Source: JAUIAI01 sp045106815 | GTDB taxonomy: Bacteria; Pseudomonadota; Gammaproteobacteria; Burkholderiales; Burkholderiaceae_E | Length of the DNA: 64,000 nt | Direction of reading: 5' to 3' | NCBI GenBank assembly: GCA_045106815.1 | Contig: JBGCFG010000046.1 | Coordinates: forward strand, 40,948-104,947 | Notes under the pieces: generated by a model | What the model saw: the letters and a program-made list of their open reading frames with translations, nothing else | Told to the model about the DNA's origin: nothing | Databases searched by the model: none | Program-made: the position numbers and the translations under genes | Shown here: positions 34,486 through 43,666 of the stretch, piece after piece | How the letters are laid out: each line of letters begins with the position of its first letter | Numbering within the stretch: position 1 is the stretch's first letter

Positions 34486-34590
34486 TGAGGTCCTAACCAC
34501 GGCGCGTAGTGGCAGTACGCGTCGCAATCACGCGAACCCTTGATGGCAGAAATTAGTTGATAGGTCACTTTTCTAGCCAAAAATGAAGAT

Positions 34591-34971
34591 TTACTGCGGC
34601 ACGATCTCAGTGACCACCATCTTTCCATCAACAGTTTCGGCTTTGAACTTTACTTTGTCTCCCTTCTTAACCATCTCGAGCATTTTTTCATCTGATACGC
34701 CGAATGACATTGTCATGGGTGGCATATCCAGGCTTTTTATTTCGCCGTGCTTGATGGTCAGCTTCTTGGAGCCTTTGCTAATTCTCTTTATTTCACCATC
34801 AGCCAGTTCTGCTGCGCTTTGTGCCAATTTCAGCGGCTCACTGTCAGCGACTTGGTTGCCATGGTTCATCAGTTTGGGATCTATTGCATGCTGATGACCT
34901 TTGTCATCAGAAAACGCGTAGCCACTGATGATCATTGCGACGATGGGTAAGGCTAGTGTGAAGCGCTTCAT
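34591..34971 (-). CDS. Periplasmic CusF-like copper-binding protein
   Basis: 126 residues from ATG 34971 (AAGGAAAC SD), with a Sec signal ending near GYAFS. The C-terminal half is a CusF-type barrel: KKLTIKHGEIKSLDMPPMTM followed by SFGVSDEKMLEMVKKGDKVK. The Met-Pro-Pro-Met-Thr-Met stretch and the preceding His are the Cu(I)/Ag(I) ligands in CusF. The middle has a His-containing DDKGHQHAIDPKLMNHGNQ segment. It likely shuttles copper to the Cus pump. It ends the minus-strand copper operon after the cupredoxin gene. A frame running up to 35091 overlaps that gene and was not used. Confidence 0.9.
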   Translation of the reverse strand: MKRFTLALPIVAMIISGYAFSDDKGHQHAIDPKLMNHGNQVADSEPLKLAQSAAELADGEIKRISKGSKKLTIKHGEIKSLDMPPMTMSFGVSDEKMLEMVKKGDKVKFKAETVDGKMVVTEIVPQ

Positions 34972-35027
34972 AGAGTTTCCTTGTTTGACTAAATTGACTG
35001 AAATTATTCGCGAGAGAACGAATCGGA

Positions 35028-35543
35028 TCAGTCGTTCAATACGCTGACTGAGCCAACCATCCCGGCCTGGTAGTGCCCGGCGATCAGGCAAGCAAACTTA
35101 AAATTACCCGATTTGTTGAAGGTCCAGATTACTTCGCCGACCATGCCAGGCTCTACATGAGCCATGTATGGGGCGTCATGCTCCATGCCAGGAAACTTCA
35201 CCATGAGTGCGGCATGTTCATCGTTAGTTGCCTGGGTACCCAGAACGAATTCGTGCATGATTTTTCCCTCGTTGCGAACGATGAACTTAATTGTTTGACC
35301 TAGTTGCACATTGAGCGCTTCTGGGTCAAACCGCATTTTGTCCAGCATTGAGACTTCTATTGTTCGGTCAACACGATCAGTCGAACCGGCAATACCCCAG
35401 GGCATTTGCTCAAGATCTGTCGATGTGTCACCGGCCGTCTCGCTAGCATCATGATTTTTCGTGCCATGAGCCAGAACAGGCCCTGAGAGAACAAACACCA
35501 GTCCAGCTACCAACACAGCGATTCTTAAAGCGCATTGATTCAT
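35028..35543 (-). CDS. Cupredoxin-domain copper protein
   Basis: 171 residues with a Sec signal ending in SGPVLAHG. The plastocyanin/azurin fold is shown by EALNVQLGQTIKFIVRNEGK with IMHEFVLG (first copper His) and the C-terminal FACLIAGHYQAGMVG carrying the Cys, His and Met ligands of a type-1 copper site. It probably moves electrons or buffers copper in the periplasm next to the CopA oxidase. It lies between copA (69-base gap) and the CusF-like gene. Confidence 0.9.
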   Translation of the reverse strand: MNQCALRIAVLVAGLVFVLSGPVLAHGTKNHDASETAGDTSTDLEQMPWGIAGSTDRVDRTIEVSMLDKMRFDPEALNVQLGQTIKFIVRNEGKIMHEFVLGTQATNDEHAALMVKFPGMEHDAPYMAHVEPGMVGEVIWTFNKSGNFKFACLIAGHYQAGMVGSVSVLND

Positions 35544-35612
35544 ATCTAACGCCCCTATGAACCCATGGTGAGCAATCGGCTGAAACCCGCTCGAACCAAT
35601 AGGACTAAGTGG

Positions 35613-37031
35613 CTATCCATGGTGACCTCTGCCAGATCTACGCTTTTTGGCACGAACTTCAATCGGTTTGCGCCCGCTTCGGGCGTTTTTCATGGACTGT
35701 CCGCCGACAGATGAGCTGCGCGACGGTTTAGGCAGTTCGCCGGTCCACTCGTAGGCTACCGTGCCTGGCGGATGATCAAACCAGCCCGGATCAGAGTAGT
35801 CATTAGCCGGTTGATCTTTGCGAACTTTGACCATACTGAACATGCCACCCATTTCAACCGAGCCAAACGGTCCTTGGCCGGTCATCATCGGCGTCGTATT
35901 CTCTGGAATGGCCATTTGCATTTCAGCCATATCTGCCATGCCGCGCTCACCCATCACCATATAGTCGGGCACCAGATCGCGAAGTTGTTGCATGACGCCG
36001 CTATGGTCAACACCAATCATCGTCGGCACATCATGACCCATCGCATTCATCGTGTGATGGCTCTTGTGACAATGGAATGCCCAGTCGCCCTCTTCATCTG
36101 CGAGAAACTCAATCTGCCGCATCTGGCCAACGGCGATGTCCTCTGTGACTTCAAACTGCCGTGTGCTTTTTGGCGTCGGGCCTCCATCAGTTCCAGTGAC
36201 CAGAAACTCATGACCATGCAAATGGATAGGATGGTTTGTCATCGTGAGATTGCCAATTCGGATACGCACCTTGTCGTTTTTGCGGACCACCAATGGGTCA
36301 ATCCCAGGAAAGATACGACTGTTCCAGGACCAAATATTAAAGTCGAGCATCGTCATGATATTGGGCGTAGCGGCGCCCGGCTCGACATCAAAAGCATTCA
36401 GCAGAAAACAAAAATCCCGGTCAACATCATCGATCAGCTTCTCTTTGCGCTTGGGATGAGTGACCCAGAACCCCATCATACCCATGGCCATCTGCGTCAT
36501 TTCATCCCCGTGCGGGTGATACATGAAAGTGCCGGGGCGGCGCGCTTCAAACTCGTAGACGAATGTTTTGCCTGCTGGAATGCCCGGTTGGTTCAGTCCG
36601 GTAACGCCATCCATGCCGTTGGGCAATCGCTGACCATGCCAATGAACGCTTGTATGTTCCGGGAGCCGGTTTGTGACAAAGAAGCGGACCTTGTCACCTT
36701 CCACTACTTCGATAGTTGGACCAGGGCTCTGACCGTTGTATCCCCAAAGATGGGCCTTAAAGTCATCTGCAACCATGCGCTCGACTGGCTCGGCCACAAG
36801 ATGAAATTCCTTCACACCATTGTTCATCCGCCAAGGCAGCGTCCAGCCATTGAGCGTAACGACTGGCTTGTAAGGCCGACCTGTCGATGGCTCTAAGGGT
36901 GACATGGTCTCAGGACTATCCTGAGATACAACTTCGGGCAATGCCGCCATAGCCACCCTACTCACTGAGGCCACAGCGGTTGCGGCCGCAATGGAGGCGC
37001 TGGCACGAAAAATCTGACGACGTGAATTCAT
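35613..37031 (-). CDS. copA: Multicopper oxidase, CopA type
   Basis: 472 residues with a Tat signal (RRQIFRASASIAAATAVASV). All four copper motifs are present: HWHGQRLPNGMDGV, TFMYHPHGDEM, HPIHLHGHEFLV and DWAFHCHKSHHTMNAMGH, giving the type-2/3 trinuclear centre and type-1 site. It oxidises Cu(I) to the less toxic Cu(II) in the periplasm. A Met-rich segment (VMGERGMADMAEMQMAIPEN) near the C-terminus may bind extra copper, as in CueO. It belongs to the operon that starts at 38840, after TolC. The tail is very basic (KKRRSGRGHHG). The symbol follows the resistance-oxidase usage, not the P-type ATPase CopA. Confidence 0.93.
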   Translation of the reverse strand: MNSRRQIFRASASIAAATAVASVSRVAMAALPEVVSQDSPETMSPLEPSTGRPYKPVVTLNGWTLPWRMNNGVKEFHLVAEPVERMVADDFKAHLWGYNGQSPGPTIEVVEGDKVRFFVTNRLPEHTSVHWHGQRLPNGMDGVTGLNQPGIPAGKTFVYEFEARRPGTFMYHPHGDEMTQMAMGMMGFWVTHPKRKEKLIDDVDRDFCFLLNAFDVEPGAATPNIMTMLDFNIWSWNSRIFPGIDPLVVRKNDKVRIRIGNLTMTNHPIHLHGHEFLVTGTDGGPTPKSTRQFEVTEDIAVGQMRQIEFLADEEGDWAFHCHKSHHTMNAMGHDVPTMIGVDHSGVMQQLRDLVPDYMVMGERGMADMAEMQMAIPENTTPMMTGQGPFGSVEMGGMFSMVKVRKDQPANDYSDPGWFDHPPGTVAYEWTGELPKPSRSSSVGGQSMKNARSGRKPIEVRAKKRRSGRGHHG

Positions 37032-37068
37032 GAATCAATCCTAATAATCTACCTGTGGCTTCTAGAAC

Positions 37069-38511
37069 TTAGTGATCGGCACCACCAGTGTCCGCAGACA
37101 TTTGCGCGCCCGGCATGGCGGTGAGGCTCGGCTTGCCAATCATTGCCATGTCTAGGTCCGTCTTGGCCATCCAAAAATCTTTCAATGCTTCAATATATCC
37201 ATCAACTGCACCGATCTGTGCCCTAGCGTCTGCCAGCAATTCAAAGACGCCGATCATCATGCCGTTGTAGCGATAGAGATTTTCTTCGGAGATTCGTTTA
37301 CTCAGTGGCACGATTTCGTCGCGGTAGTGAGCCGCGATATCGAAAGCACTTCGATATCCTGCATAGGCTTGCCGTACCTCTGACCGAGCGTCAATGGCCG
37401 TCTGGGCGGCCTGGTTCATTGCCTGACGATACATGGCGTCAGCGCGAGCAACTTTGGCATCCCCCCAATCGAAAATGGGTAGCTCAAGCTCAATCTCCCA
37501 GCCAGTTTGCTTTGGCTCTTCGTTTGAGGTGTTGTAGAGAGAACCAAGCTCCAGCACATTGATGAAGCGATTGGTTTTGACCATCCCCAGGTTACCCGCG
37601 AGCCGCTCAACACCAGTTTTAGCCGCTTGTACGTCGAGTCGCTGGGCAAGCGCTATCTTGACTGCATTAGGGTACTGCTCAGGCGTTTCCGGTAGTGAAG
37701 GTAATCGCTCTGGCAGTTCATACCTGGCCTGATCTCCATACAAGCCCAGCAGCCGGGTCAGTCGCTCGCGGGCCGCCAGCGCCGCATTCTCCGCACGAGC
37801 CTGATTCAAGGTTGCCTCTGCGTAGAAGCTTTGTTCGCGTGCCTGCTGGAGTTTGCTGAAGTTGCCAACTTTAGCCATTCGTCTGGCCAGCTGTGCGCCA
37901 ACGTCTGCTGTTCTCTTGACCTTATTCATATACAACGCACTTTCTCGGCCTGAGACAGCCTCCACCCAGGCTTTTCGAGTTTGAGCGGCTAAATCAAGCA
38001 CCCGCATAGCAACATCGCCTTGCGCCTGTTCCAGCCGCCTGGTTTCCAGTTTTAGAATTGTCGGCATAAAGATAAGACGGGCTAGATTGACATGGAACCC
38101 ACGTTCAATCTCTCTCTCATCACCGCGTTTGTTCTTACCAAAAGAAAAGCCAGGGTTGGGTAATCGGCCGGCTTGCACGCGTTCAGCCTCCGTAATACCC
38201 AGTGAATCAAAGGTCGCTTGTAATCCTCGGTTATTGAGCAGTGCAACTTGAACTGCGTTGTCTATCGTCAAGGGTCTCGCAAGTAAATCTGTGACCCTCT
38301 CTGCAATTTCGTTTCGGTCTTGCATGGTGCGAGCCCAACGAACATCCTTGCCAAGCCGTTCTGCGGTGGTCTGCTGGACCACCCCGAATCCACCGTCCTC
38401 ACTGAATGACGCGCAGCCGGTAAGGCTGATCGCGCCGAGTATCAGCAAACTAATTCGCCACTGACCAAAGGGCTTGGGAAGCCAAGGTGAATTGGTTTCT
38501 GGTTCGCTCAT
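37069..38511 (-). CDS. TolC-family outer-membrane efflux protein
   Basis: 480 residues with a lipoprotein signal (SLTGCASF), so it is an outer-membrane lipoprotein of the CusC/CzcC type. The efflux-protein core is present: LTIDNAVQVALLNNRGLQAT, long coiled segments (AARERLTRLLGL), and a second repeat (ELELPIFDWGDAKVARADAM). It should form the trimeric exit duct for an RND copper pump such as the CusBA pair at 60199-64000. The ATG overlaps the stop of the small upstream gene (ATGA) and the gene is followed by copA after 37 bases. The end includes Met and His residues. Confidence 0.88.
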   Translation of the reverse strand: MSEPETNSPWLPKPFGQWRISLLILGAISLTGCASFSEDGGFGVVQQTTAERLGKDVRWARTMQDRNEIAERVTDLLARPLTIDNAVQVALLNNRGLQATFDSLGITEAERVQAGRLPNPGFSFGKNKRGDEREIERGFHVNLARLIFMPTILKLETRRLEQAQGDVAMRVLDLAAQTRKAWVEAVSGRESALYMNKVKRTADVGAQLARRMAKVGNFSKLQQAREQSFYAEATLNQARAENAALAARERLTRLLGLYGDQARYELPERLPSLPETPEQYPNAVKIALAQRLDVQAAKTGVERLAGNLGMVKTNRFINVLELGSLYNTSNEEPKQTGWEIELELPIFDWGDAKVARADAMYRQAMNQAAQTAIDARSEVRQAYAGYRSAFDIAAHYRDEIVPLSKRISEENLYRYNGMMIGVFELLADARAQIGAVDGYIEALKDFWMAKTDLDMAMIGKPSLTAMPGAQMSADTGGADH

Positions 38512-38840
38512 CGTCTGGTCCCTTCTTGCGAAGCCTCGTTCGAACCAGGCCCTTCACGCTGTCCAGAGTCTTCAGCGTTACCGGGCGATTTTGTATTGTC
38601 TATTGGCTCCTGAGCTTGCCTTAAGTACGTTCTCCAACCGCCAATTTCCCCAACGCGCTCGTTAGCGCCAGCCCAACCACCTGCCTCGAAGTCTTCGTCT
38701 TTGACGTAGCCTTCAAATGCGGAGTTGTAGTTGGGCTCCTTTGTTGCCGACTCCAAGCTAAGTGGGTTTGCACTAGCCAGCGGCAAACCGGGAAGGCTTA
38801 ATGCTACGGTCAGAATGACCCATCGGATACATAGCTTCAT
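38508..38840 (-). CDS. Small periplasmic protein of copper/RND clusters
   Basis: 110 residues with a Sec signal ending in PLASA. The mature part has the pattern FEGYVKDEDFEAGGWAGANE followed by RVGEIGGWRTYLRQAQE. I know this pattern from small hypothetical proteins encoded beside cus/czc/cop efflux genes; their function is not established. The C-terminus is polar and disordered. It is the first gene of the copper operon and is coupled to TolC by ATGA. A palindrome at 38980-38995 lies 140 bases upstream. Confidence 0.75.
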   Translation of the reverse strand: MKLCIRWVILTVALSLPGLPLASANPLSLESATKEPNYNSAFEGYVKDEDFEAGGWAGANERVGEIGGWRTYLRQAQEPIDNTKSPGNAEDSGQREGPGSNEASQEGTRR

Positions 38841-38979
38841 TCAATCGCTCTCGTTCGGGGTGTCATGGCTTACGCGCCTACGACATTGACTAATCCACGC
38901 TGATGCACTTGTCGATTCCAGGAGATCCATGGATTGATACAAGAATAAGCTGGCAAACCGACAAAATACCGTCAAACAG

Positions 38980-38995
38980 ATTACATTTCTGTAAT
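38980..38995. promoter_or_regulatory. Probable CusR/CopR box upstream of the copper operon
   Basis: ATTACATTTCTGTAAT: perfect 6-bp arms (ATTACA / TGTAAT) around four bases. The 38841-39065 gap holds this site and nothing else I recognise. It matches the palindrome upstream of the response-regulator gene (41269-41284) at ATnACn-N4-nGTAAT, and both resemble known CusR/CopR boxes (TGACA/TTACA half-sites). Confidence 0.6.
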
Positions 38996-39065
38996 GTTGT
39001 ATGGTGAGAAACTTTAGGACCAGGGTATGCCTGTGGTCACTGATGTGAACTCTTTAGCCGCTAAT

Positions 39066-40502
39066 TCAATCGAATGCACCGTGCTTTGCCACGGCAGACG
39101 GGACTAACGGCCACTGCAATTGCACCCAGAACTGACTCGCCTCTGTTCCGGCGGTCACCTGACCTTCATGCACTCGCATGATTGATTGAACAATTGATAG
39201 TCCTAACCCTAGTCCCGCATTCTGGCCGGCTTGTTCGGGAGAGTGACGAGAAAAACGATCAAAGAGGCGCTCAATCTGCGTAGGATCCATTTGCTGAGAA
39301 TACGGATTCGTTACGCGAATAATCGCGTGTTCCTGATCCTCCCCCAAGACAAGCAAGATGCGCGCATTGGCAGTGGAATAATGAACTGCATTGGTCAGTA
39401 GGTTGGTCATGGCACGTCGCAGCATGAGAGTGTCTCCTGGCGCACTAACGTCCCCTTCGATCTCTATTATCTGGTTGTTTTCAGATGCAATCAGTTCAAC
39501 GTATTCGACGACTTCCAGCGCCATTTTTCTGAGATTGATGCTTTCAAATGGTGTTGTGATGACGGTTCGATCAGCTCTGGCAATGAACAGCATGTCCGAC
39601 ACCATCCGTTGTAGTCTATTCAACTCTTCCAGACTTTGATGTAGTGTCTCTCGGTACTCTTCGATGGCTCGATCACGAGATAGCATTACCTGCGTCTGTG
39701 TCAGCAACGCATTAACTGGTGTGCGAAGTTCGTGCGCGATATCGGCACTAAACTGCTCGAGCGAACTGAATGATTTCTGCAGTCGCGACAGCATCTGATT
39801 GATACTCGTTACCAGCCCACGAACTTCGACTGGAGCATCAGCGATCGACAGCGGCTGCCCAAGTGCTTGAGCGGTCATCTGCTCGGCCTCGTGTGCAATT
39901 CGTTTAAGCGGCGCAAGCGCACGGACGGTCGCGACCCAAGTCAGCGCGGCAATCATTGCGGCTCCTGCCAAACCGAGTCCAGCTAATGCGTTTCGAAGCC
40001 TTGTAATAAGCTCAGATGTGTCGGTGACGTCGATTGCCACGATTGCCTGGAGAACAGTGCCAGGCTGAGCATTCATTTCGTGTGCAAAATGGTGCATTGT
40101 CCATTGCCTATCATTGATGACAGAGATCATCGGGTGGCCAATTTGGGTTTCGGGCGAAACGGTATGTTCAAGCATGTGGTCAATAAGCTGTGGTTCTGGC
40201 ATCAACGCCCATTCCTCATTGATCAGAATGCCGATATCGAGATCCTGATGGCCGACTTCCGTGGCCCGGATCAGGGTCACGAAGTGATCGACATCACTTC
40301 GTGCGTTGATTTTTTCTAGCAATGCCTGGACAGCCACGGTTTTTGCGATTAACTCGTTAGCGTCTCGAATTTTCACTTGGCGCTCGACTAGGACGAACAG
40401 GACTGTCCCTAACAAGCCAAGAATGAGCAAGGTGCCAACGCCAAAATAAAGGGACATCCGCCCGGCAAGCGAATCGCGTGCCCATCTCAGGGAAACCATC
40501 AT
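39066..40502 (-). CDS. Heavy-metal sensor histidine kinase, CusS-like
   Basis: About 478 residues. Two membrane helices (around residues 15-40 and 165-190) bracket a periplasmic sensing domain, followed by a HAMP linker. The phospho-acceptor is FSADIAHELRTPVNALLTQT, the N box MTNLLTNAVHYS and the ATP lid GLGLGLSIVQSIM. The operon and overall shape match copper sensors such as CusS/CopS/IrlS. I chose ATG 40502, ten bases after the response-regulator stop; the frame upstream of it lies inside that gene. It should phosphorylate the regulator when periplasmic copper rises. Confidence 0.9.
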   Translation of the reverse strand: MMVSLRWARDSLAGRMSLYFGVGTLLILGLLGTVLFVLVERQVKIRDANELIAKTVAVQALLEKINARSDVDHFVTLIRATEVGHQDLDIGILINEEWALMPEPQLIDHMLEHTVSPETQIGHPMISVINDRQWTMHHFAHEMNAQPGTVLQAIVAIDVTDTSELITRLRNALAGLGLAGAAMIAALTWVATVRALAPLKRIAHEAEQMTAQALGQPLSIADAPVEVRGLVTSINQMLSRLQKSFSSLEQFSADIAHELRTPVNALLTQTQVMLSRDRAIEEYRETLHQSLEELNRLQRMVSDMLFIARADRTVITTPFESINLRKMALEVVEYVELIASENNQIIEIEGDVSAPGDTLMLRRAMTNLLTNAVHYSTANARILLVLGEDQEHAIIRVTNPYSQQMDPTQIERLFDRFSRHSPEQAGQNAGLGLGLSIVQSIMRVHEGQVTAGTEASQFWVQLQWPLVPSAVAKHGAFD

Positions 40503-40512
40503 GGCGCTCGAC

Positions 40513-41184
40513 TCACAAGCGAACTTCCATGATGTAGCCAAAACCGCGGACAGTGTGAATAAGTCGACGGCTAAATGGGTCGTCAACTTTTGCCCTCAAC
40601 CGCCGAATCGCAACTTCGACGACATTGGTGTCGCTGTCAAAATTGATATCCCAGACATTTTCGGCGATCAGTGTTCGAGACAGCACTTCTCCCTGGCGAC
40701 GCAGAAACAACTCCAGTAATGAAAATTCTTTTGCCGTCAACTTGATTACCTGCCCGGCGCGCGTGACGCGTCGGGCGCTCATTTCAGCTTCTAGATCGTC
40801 GATTGAAAGCGTTGCTTTTTCAAGCACGGCACCCCGTCTGAGTAACACACGAACACGAGCAAGTAACTCAGAAAACGAAAAAGGTTTGATGAGATAGTCG
40901 TCTGCACCAAGTTCCAGGCCCCGCACACGGTCTTCGATCAAGTCGCGTGCGGTCAGAAATATCACTGGCGTCTGTTTGGTGTTTCGGAGTTGCTTCAGAA
41001 TGTTCCAACCGTCCATCCCTGGCAAGCCAACATCCAATATCAGTGCATCGTAGGAATTTTCCGTCGCTTGATGTAAGGCATCTGTACCGGTTTGGGCCCA
41101 ATCGACGATGAATCCGGCTTCCGAAAACCCTTTGACTAAGTATGACCCAGCAGAACGTTCGTCTTCAGCAATCAGTAAGCGCAT
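40513..41184 (-). CDS. OmpR-family copper response regulator, CusR/CopR-like
   Basis: 223 residues: receiver domain with acidic pocket (MRLLIAEDERSAG), the phospho-acceptor Asp in ALILDVGLPGMDGWNIL, Thr in VIFLTARD and Lys in ADDYLIKPFSF. It is followed by an OmpR/PhoB winged-helix domain (KLTAKEFSLLELFLRRQGEV, DTNVVEVAIRRLRAKVDDPF and HTVRGFGYIM). Sequence style and context (kinase downstream, copper operon beyond) indicate copper control. A strong palindrome 81 bases before the ATG suggests autoregulation. Confidence 0.92.
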   Translation of the reverse strand: MRLLIAEDERSAGSYLVKGFSEAGFIVDWAQTGTDALHQATENSYDALILDVGLPGMDGWNILKQLRNTKQTPVIFLTARDLIEDRVRGLELGADDYLIKPFSFSELLARVRVLLRRGAVLEKATLSIDDLEAEMSARRVTRAGQVIKLTAKEFSLLELFLRRQGEVLSRTLIAENVWDINFDSDTNVVEVAIRRLRAKVDDPFSRRLIHTVRGFGYIMEVRL

Positions 41185-41264
41185 GGCATTTGTCTCAACA
41201 GAAGGCTAGATCATTGCCCGAATGGGTTGTATTCGAGTGTATCCGATGGATAGCTGTCAATCGC

Positions 41265-41288
41265 TCAGATGACGAATTTGTAATCTGA
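41265..41288. promoter_or_regulatory. Probable CusR/CopR box upstream of the regulator gene
   Basis: A 24-bp dyad with 20 of 24 positions symmetric; its core is ATGACGAATTTGTAAT at 41269-41284 (ATGAC and GTAAT arms). It shares spacing and half-site sequence with the palindrome at 38980-38995. It is 81 bases upstream of the response-regulator ATG, in a 387-bp gap (41185-41571) that otherwise shows no gene. Confidence 0.6.
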
Positions 41289-41571
41289 CGGTTGTTTGTC
41301 TACTCCACACCGCACTATGGGCTAATTCTCTGATTCGCTGCATTGACAGTTAGATGACCAATAGCAACCATGGGCTGGCCTGCAAACATAGTCGCGCGAA
41401 AGTCAGCGATGATCTTCGCGGCCTCGCCCGTGGCCGATGATTCATCAATTGCCCTTACCGGGTTGTAAGCGCGCTCACTTATAGAATGTGGACAATCAGA
41501 TCCAATGTCTGCCAGGATGCATCCGATGCAGTTAACCGAAGGCTATTCAGAGTCCAAACCGAGGAATTCAG

Positions 41572-42237
41572 GTGTTAGTTGAGTCAAAGTCGCCATCTAG
41601 CGCCAGCTCAGTCCTCGCAGAATGGACCTTTCGCGCCAGTGAATCGTGCGCGCCCATCGTCATACCAGACGGATGTATCGACCTGATCACTGTTCAGAAT
41701 AATGGCCACAAAACGTGGTTTCTCACAGATCTCAGTGATTGCACTTATTCCGCGGAGGTTCTTGCTGGCGACGTCATGATTGGGCTTCGGTTGAAACCAG
41801 GTTCGATTTTTAATACGACTACACTGGACAGTTGGCTAACGAGTCATGACGTAACTGATCTGCTCACTGGAGACCAGATTGATGAATTCTGTCAGGTGCC
41901 GGCCTCGCTCACTGAAGCGCTCCACTGCCTAGCCTCTGGTGAGCGTTCAATCAACAGTGTTGCAAAAGCATTGGCGGTCTCGACCCGCACCTTACAAAGA
42001 GAAGTGGGAAGCCGCACTGGCAAGTCGCCGCACTTTTGGTTTGCCCTCGCTCGGGTTAGGCGTGCCTGTCGCGCCCTGCCTCAATTTGACCGCCTGGCTG
42101 ATGCCGCAATTTCATTTGGCTTCGCTGATCAGGCCCATATGTCACGTGAAATGAAACGATGGCTTGGTGTTTCGCCAAGCGCGATCACTTCGCAATCAGA
42201 CATTTTCGAGCAACTCCTGCAGCCCGGTTACGGCTGA
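41572..42237 (+). CDS. AraC-family transcriptional regulator
   Basis: 221 residues. The N-terminal 120 residues match the small sensory domain found in many AraC-type proteins (PIVIPDGCIDLITV and MIGLRLKPGSIFNTTTL). The C-terminal AraC HTH is clear: INSVAKALAVSTRTLQREVG, RTGKSPHFWFALARVRRACR and ISFGFADQAHMSREMKRWLG. It starts at GTG 41572 after GAGGAATTCA. It converges with the VOC gene and overlaps it tail-to-tail by ten bases. Its target is unknown; AraC regulators of this kind often control the neighbouring glyoxalase-like gene. Confidence 0.88.
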   Translation: MLVESKSPSSASSVLAEWTFRASESCAPIVIPDGCIDLITVQNNGHKTWFLTDLSDCTYSAEVLAGDVMIGLRLKPGSIFNTTTLDSWLTSHDVTDLLTGDQIDEFCQVPASLTEALHCLASGERSINSVAKALAVSTRTLQREVGSRTGKSPHFWFALARVRRACRALPQFDRLADAAISFGFADQAHMSREMKRWLGVSPSAITSQSDIFEQLLQPGYG

Positions 42238-42617
42238 TGCCGAACGGGCGAACAGATTTCGATCAGAAAACCATTCATATCAGCAACGTAGGAGGTCGTT
42301 TGCCCCCAGGGCTCGTCTCTAGCGTCTTGAACAAGTTTGGCGCCAGCGTCGAGCGCTCGGCTGAGTGCACTTGCAACATCGTCAGTCTCAAATGCAAGTT
42401 CAAAAACCGGAGCATCTGTAGTCGCGCTAGCCGGAGACTTTCCCAGCTCTTGCATGAGTTTCAGTGACGAGAAAGAAAGCGTCGTCGCCCCGGAATCGAG
42501 TTCGCCATAGTCTCCGCCCTCATGGAGCATCTTTCGCTGGAATCCAAAAGCGTTCGCATAGAACGCCAGCGTTTCAGCAACGTCTTGAACGTATAGGATG
42601 GTGTATTTGAATCTCAT
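42228..42617 (-). CDS. VOC (glyoxalase/bleomycin-resistance) family protein
   Basis: 129-residue vicinal oxygen chelate protein. FKYTILYVQDVAETLAFYAN with AFGF, the middle ELAFETDDVASALSRALDAG and the ending GQTTSYVADMNGFLIEICSP are typical of single-domain VOC proteins acting as dimers. The substrate is unknown (metal-dependent isomerase, dioxygenase or resistance protein). The ATG at 42617 has GAGG nine bases upstream; a TTG at 42632 is less likely. It ends overlapping the AraC gene by ten bases. Confidence 0.88.
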   Translation of the reverse strand: MRFKYTILYVQDVAETLAFYANAFGFQRKMLHEGGDYGELDSGATTLSFSSLKLMQELGKSPASATTDAPVFELAFETDDVASALSRALDAGAKLVQDARDEPWGQTTSYVADMNGFLIEICSPVRHQP

Positions 42618-42694
42618 TTTGATCGGCCTCAAAAGTTCGATTCTTGATGCTATGCCTGCTCACTGGGTGTGTCTTGAAGATTTGCGACAACTAG

Positions 42695-43666
42695 TCAGTC
42701 AAGCAGTGCCCTGCACTGCTCAACAATATTGTCCGCACTCATGCCGTAGTGCTTCCTGACCGTCGGGGTTGGGCCAACTATTGCAAACTCATCAGGCAGG
42801 CCGACAAAGCGCATGCGGGTCGGATGCTCTTGCGCCAGCAACTCGGCAACCGCACCGCCCAGACCGCCTGTCACATGGTGCTCTTCGGCGGTGACGATGC
42901 CGTGGGTTTCAGCGGCTGCCGCTAATACGGCGTCTCGATCAAGCGGTTTGATGGTGTGCATATTGATGACACGCACGGTGATCCCCTCCGGCGCGAGACG
43001 ATCAGCCGCTTCGATCGCATCAGCGACCAGGCAGCCACATGCAATGACTGAAACATGGTTGCCTTCACGAACAATGTCGGCTTTGCCAACTACAGGAGCG
43101 GCATCAATCGGTGTGACCGGTTTTTCCTCGTAGCGTCCACCGAGGCGAACATAAACGGGGCCATCAAGCGCCGCAGTCGCCTGCGTCAAATGCCAAGCCT
43201 GGTGCGCATCAGCAGGCACCAGCACTGTCATATTGGGTAGCGTTCTGAGCAGCGCCAAGTCTTCAACCGCATGATGCGTGCCACCAGACACACCGAGTGT
43301 GATACCTGAGCATGAGGCACCAATCACGACACGCTGATTGGCATAGGCAACATCATTGCGCAGTTGTTCCATGGAACGCGCGGTAAAGAATGGCGCGTAG
43401 CCGCACAAGTAGGGTCGCATGCCGGTGGTTGCGAGGCCGCTTGCAATTCCCATCGCATTTTGCTCAGCAATGCCCGCTTCCAACACTCGCTCCGGGCTGT
43501 CAGCCATCATCTCGCGCAGGCCAATTAGGTCGAGTGTGTCGGCCGAAACGGCCACCACTGATTCGTCTTGGCGGGCCATGGACGCTACCGCCAGCCCGAA
43601 AGATAAGCGCGATTGATTCTGGACTTTTGCAACCCACTCGGGCTGCTGCTCAGCTACTCCATTCAC
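42695..43666 (-). CDS. Transketolase, C-terminal subunit (split)
   Basis: 323 residues: the pyrimidine-binding and C-terminal domains of a transketolase. VLEAGIAEQNAMGIASGLAT has the catalytic Glu that activates ThDP, SGITLGVSGGTHHAVEDLAL is the substrate-loop signature, and GIVTAEEHHVTGGLGGAVAE lies in the last domain. It pairs with the N-terminal subunit encoded immediately upstream; the GTG start overlaps its stop (GTGA). Split transketolases move two-carbon ketol units and often belong to catabolic pathways of unusual sugars or sulfo-sugars rather than the main pentose pathway. Confidence 0.9.
   Translation of the reverse strand: MNGVAEQQPEWVAKVQNQSRLSFGLAVASMARQDESVVAVSADTLDLIGLREMMADSPERVLEAGIAEQNAMGIASGLATTGMRPYLCGYAPFFTARSMEQLRNDVAYANQRVVIGASCSGITLGVSGGTHHAVEDLALLRTLPNMTVLVPADAHQAWHLTQATAALDGPVYVRLGGRYEEKPVTPIDAAPVVGKADIVREGNHVSVIACGCLVADAIEAADRLAPEGITVRVINMHTIKPLDRDAVLAAAAETHGIVTAEEHHVTGGLGGAVAELLAQEHPTRMRFVGLPDEFAIVGPTPTVRKHYGMSADNIVEQCRALLD

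Noticed and set aside
34972..35091. Longer N-terminus of the CusF-like protein
   Set aside because: It overlaps the cupredoxin gene; ATG 34971 has an AAGGA SD and gives a clean signal peptide.
35772..36896. Long open frame on the plus strand opposite copA
   Set aside because: It is antisense to a secure multicopper oxidase with all copper motifs, and its translation has no recognisable domain.
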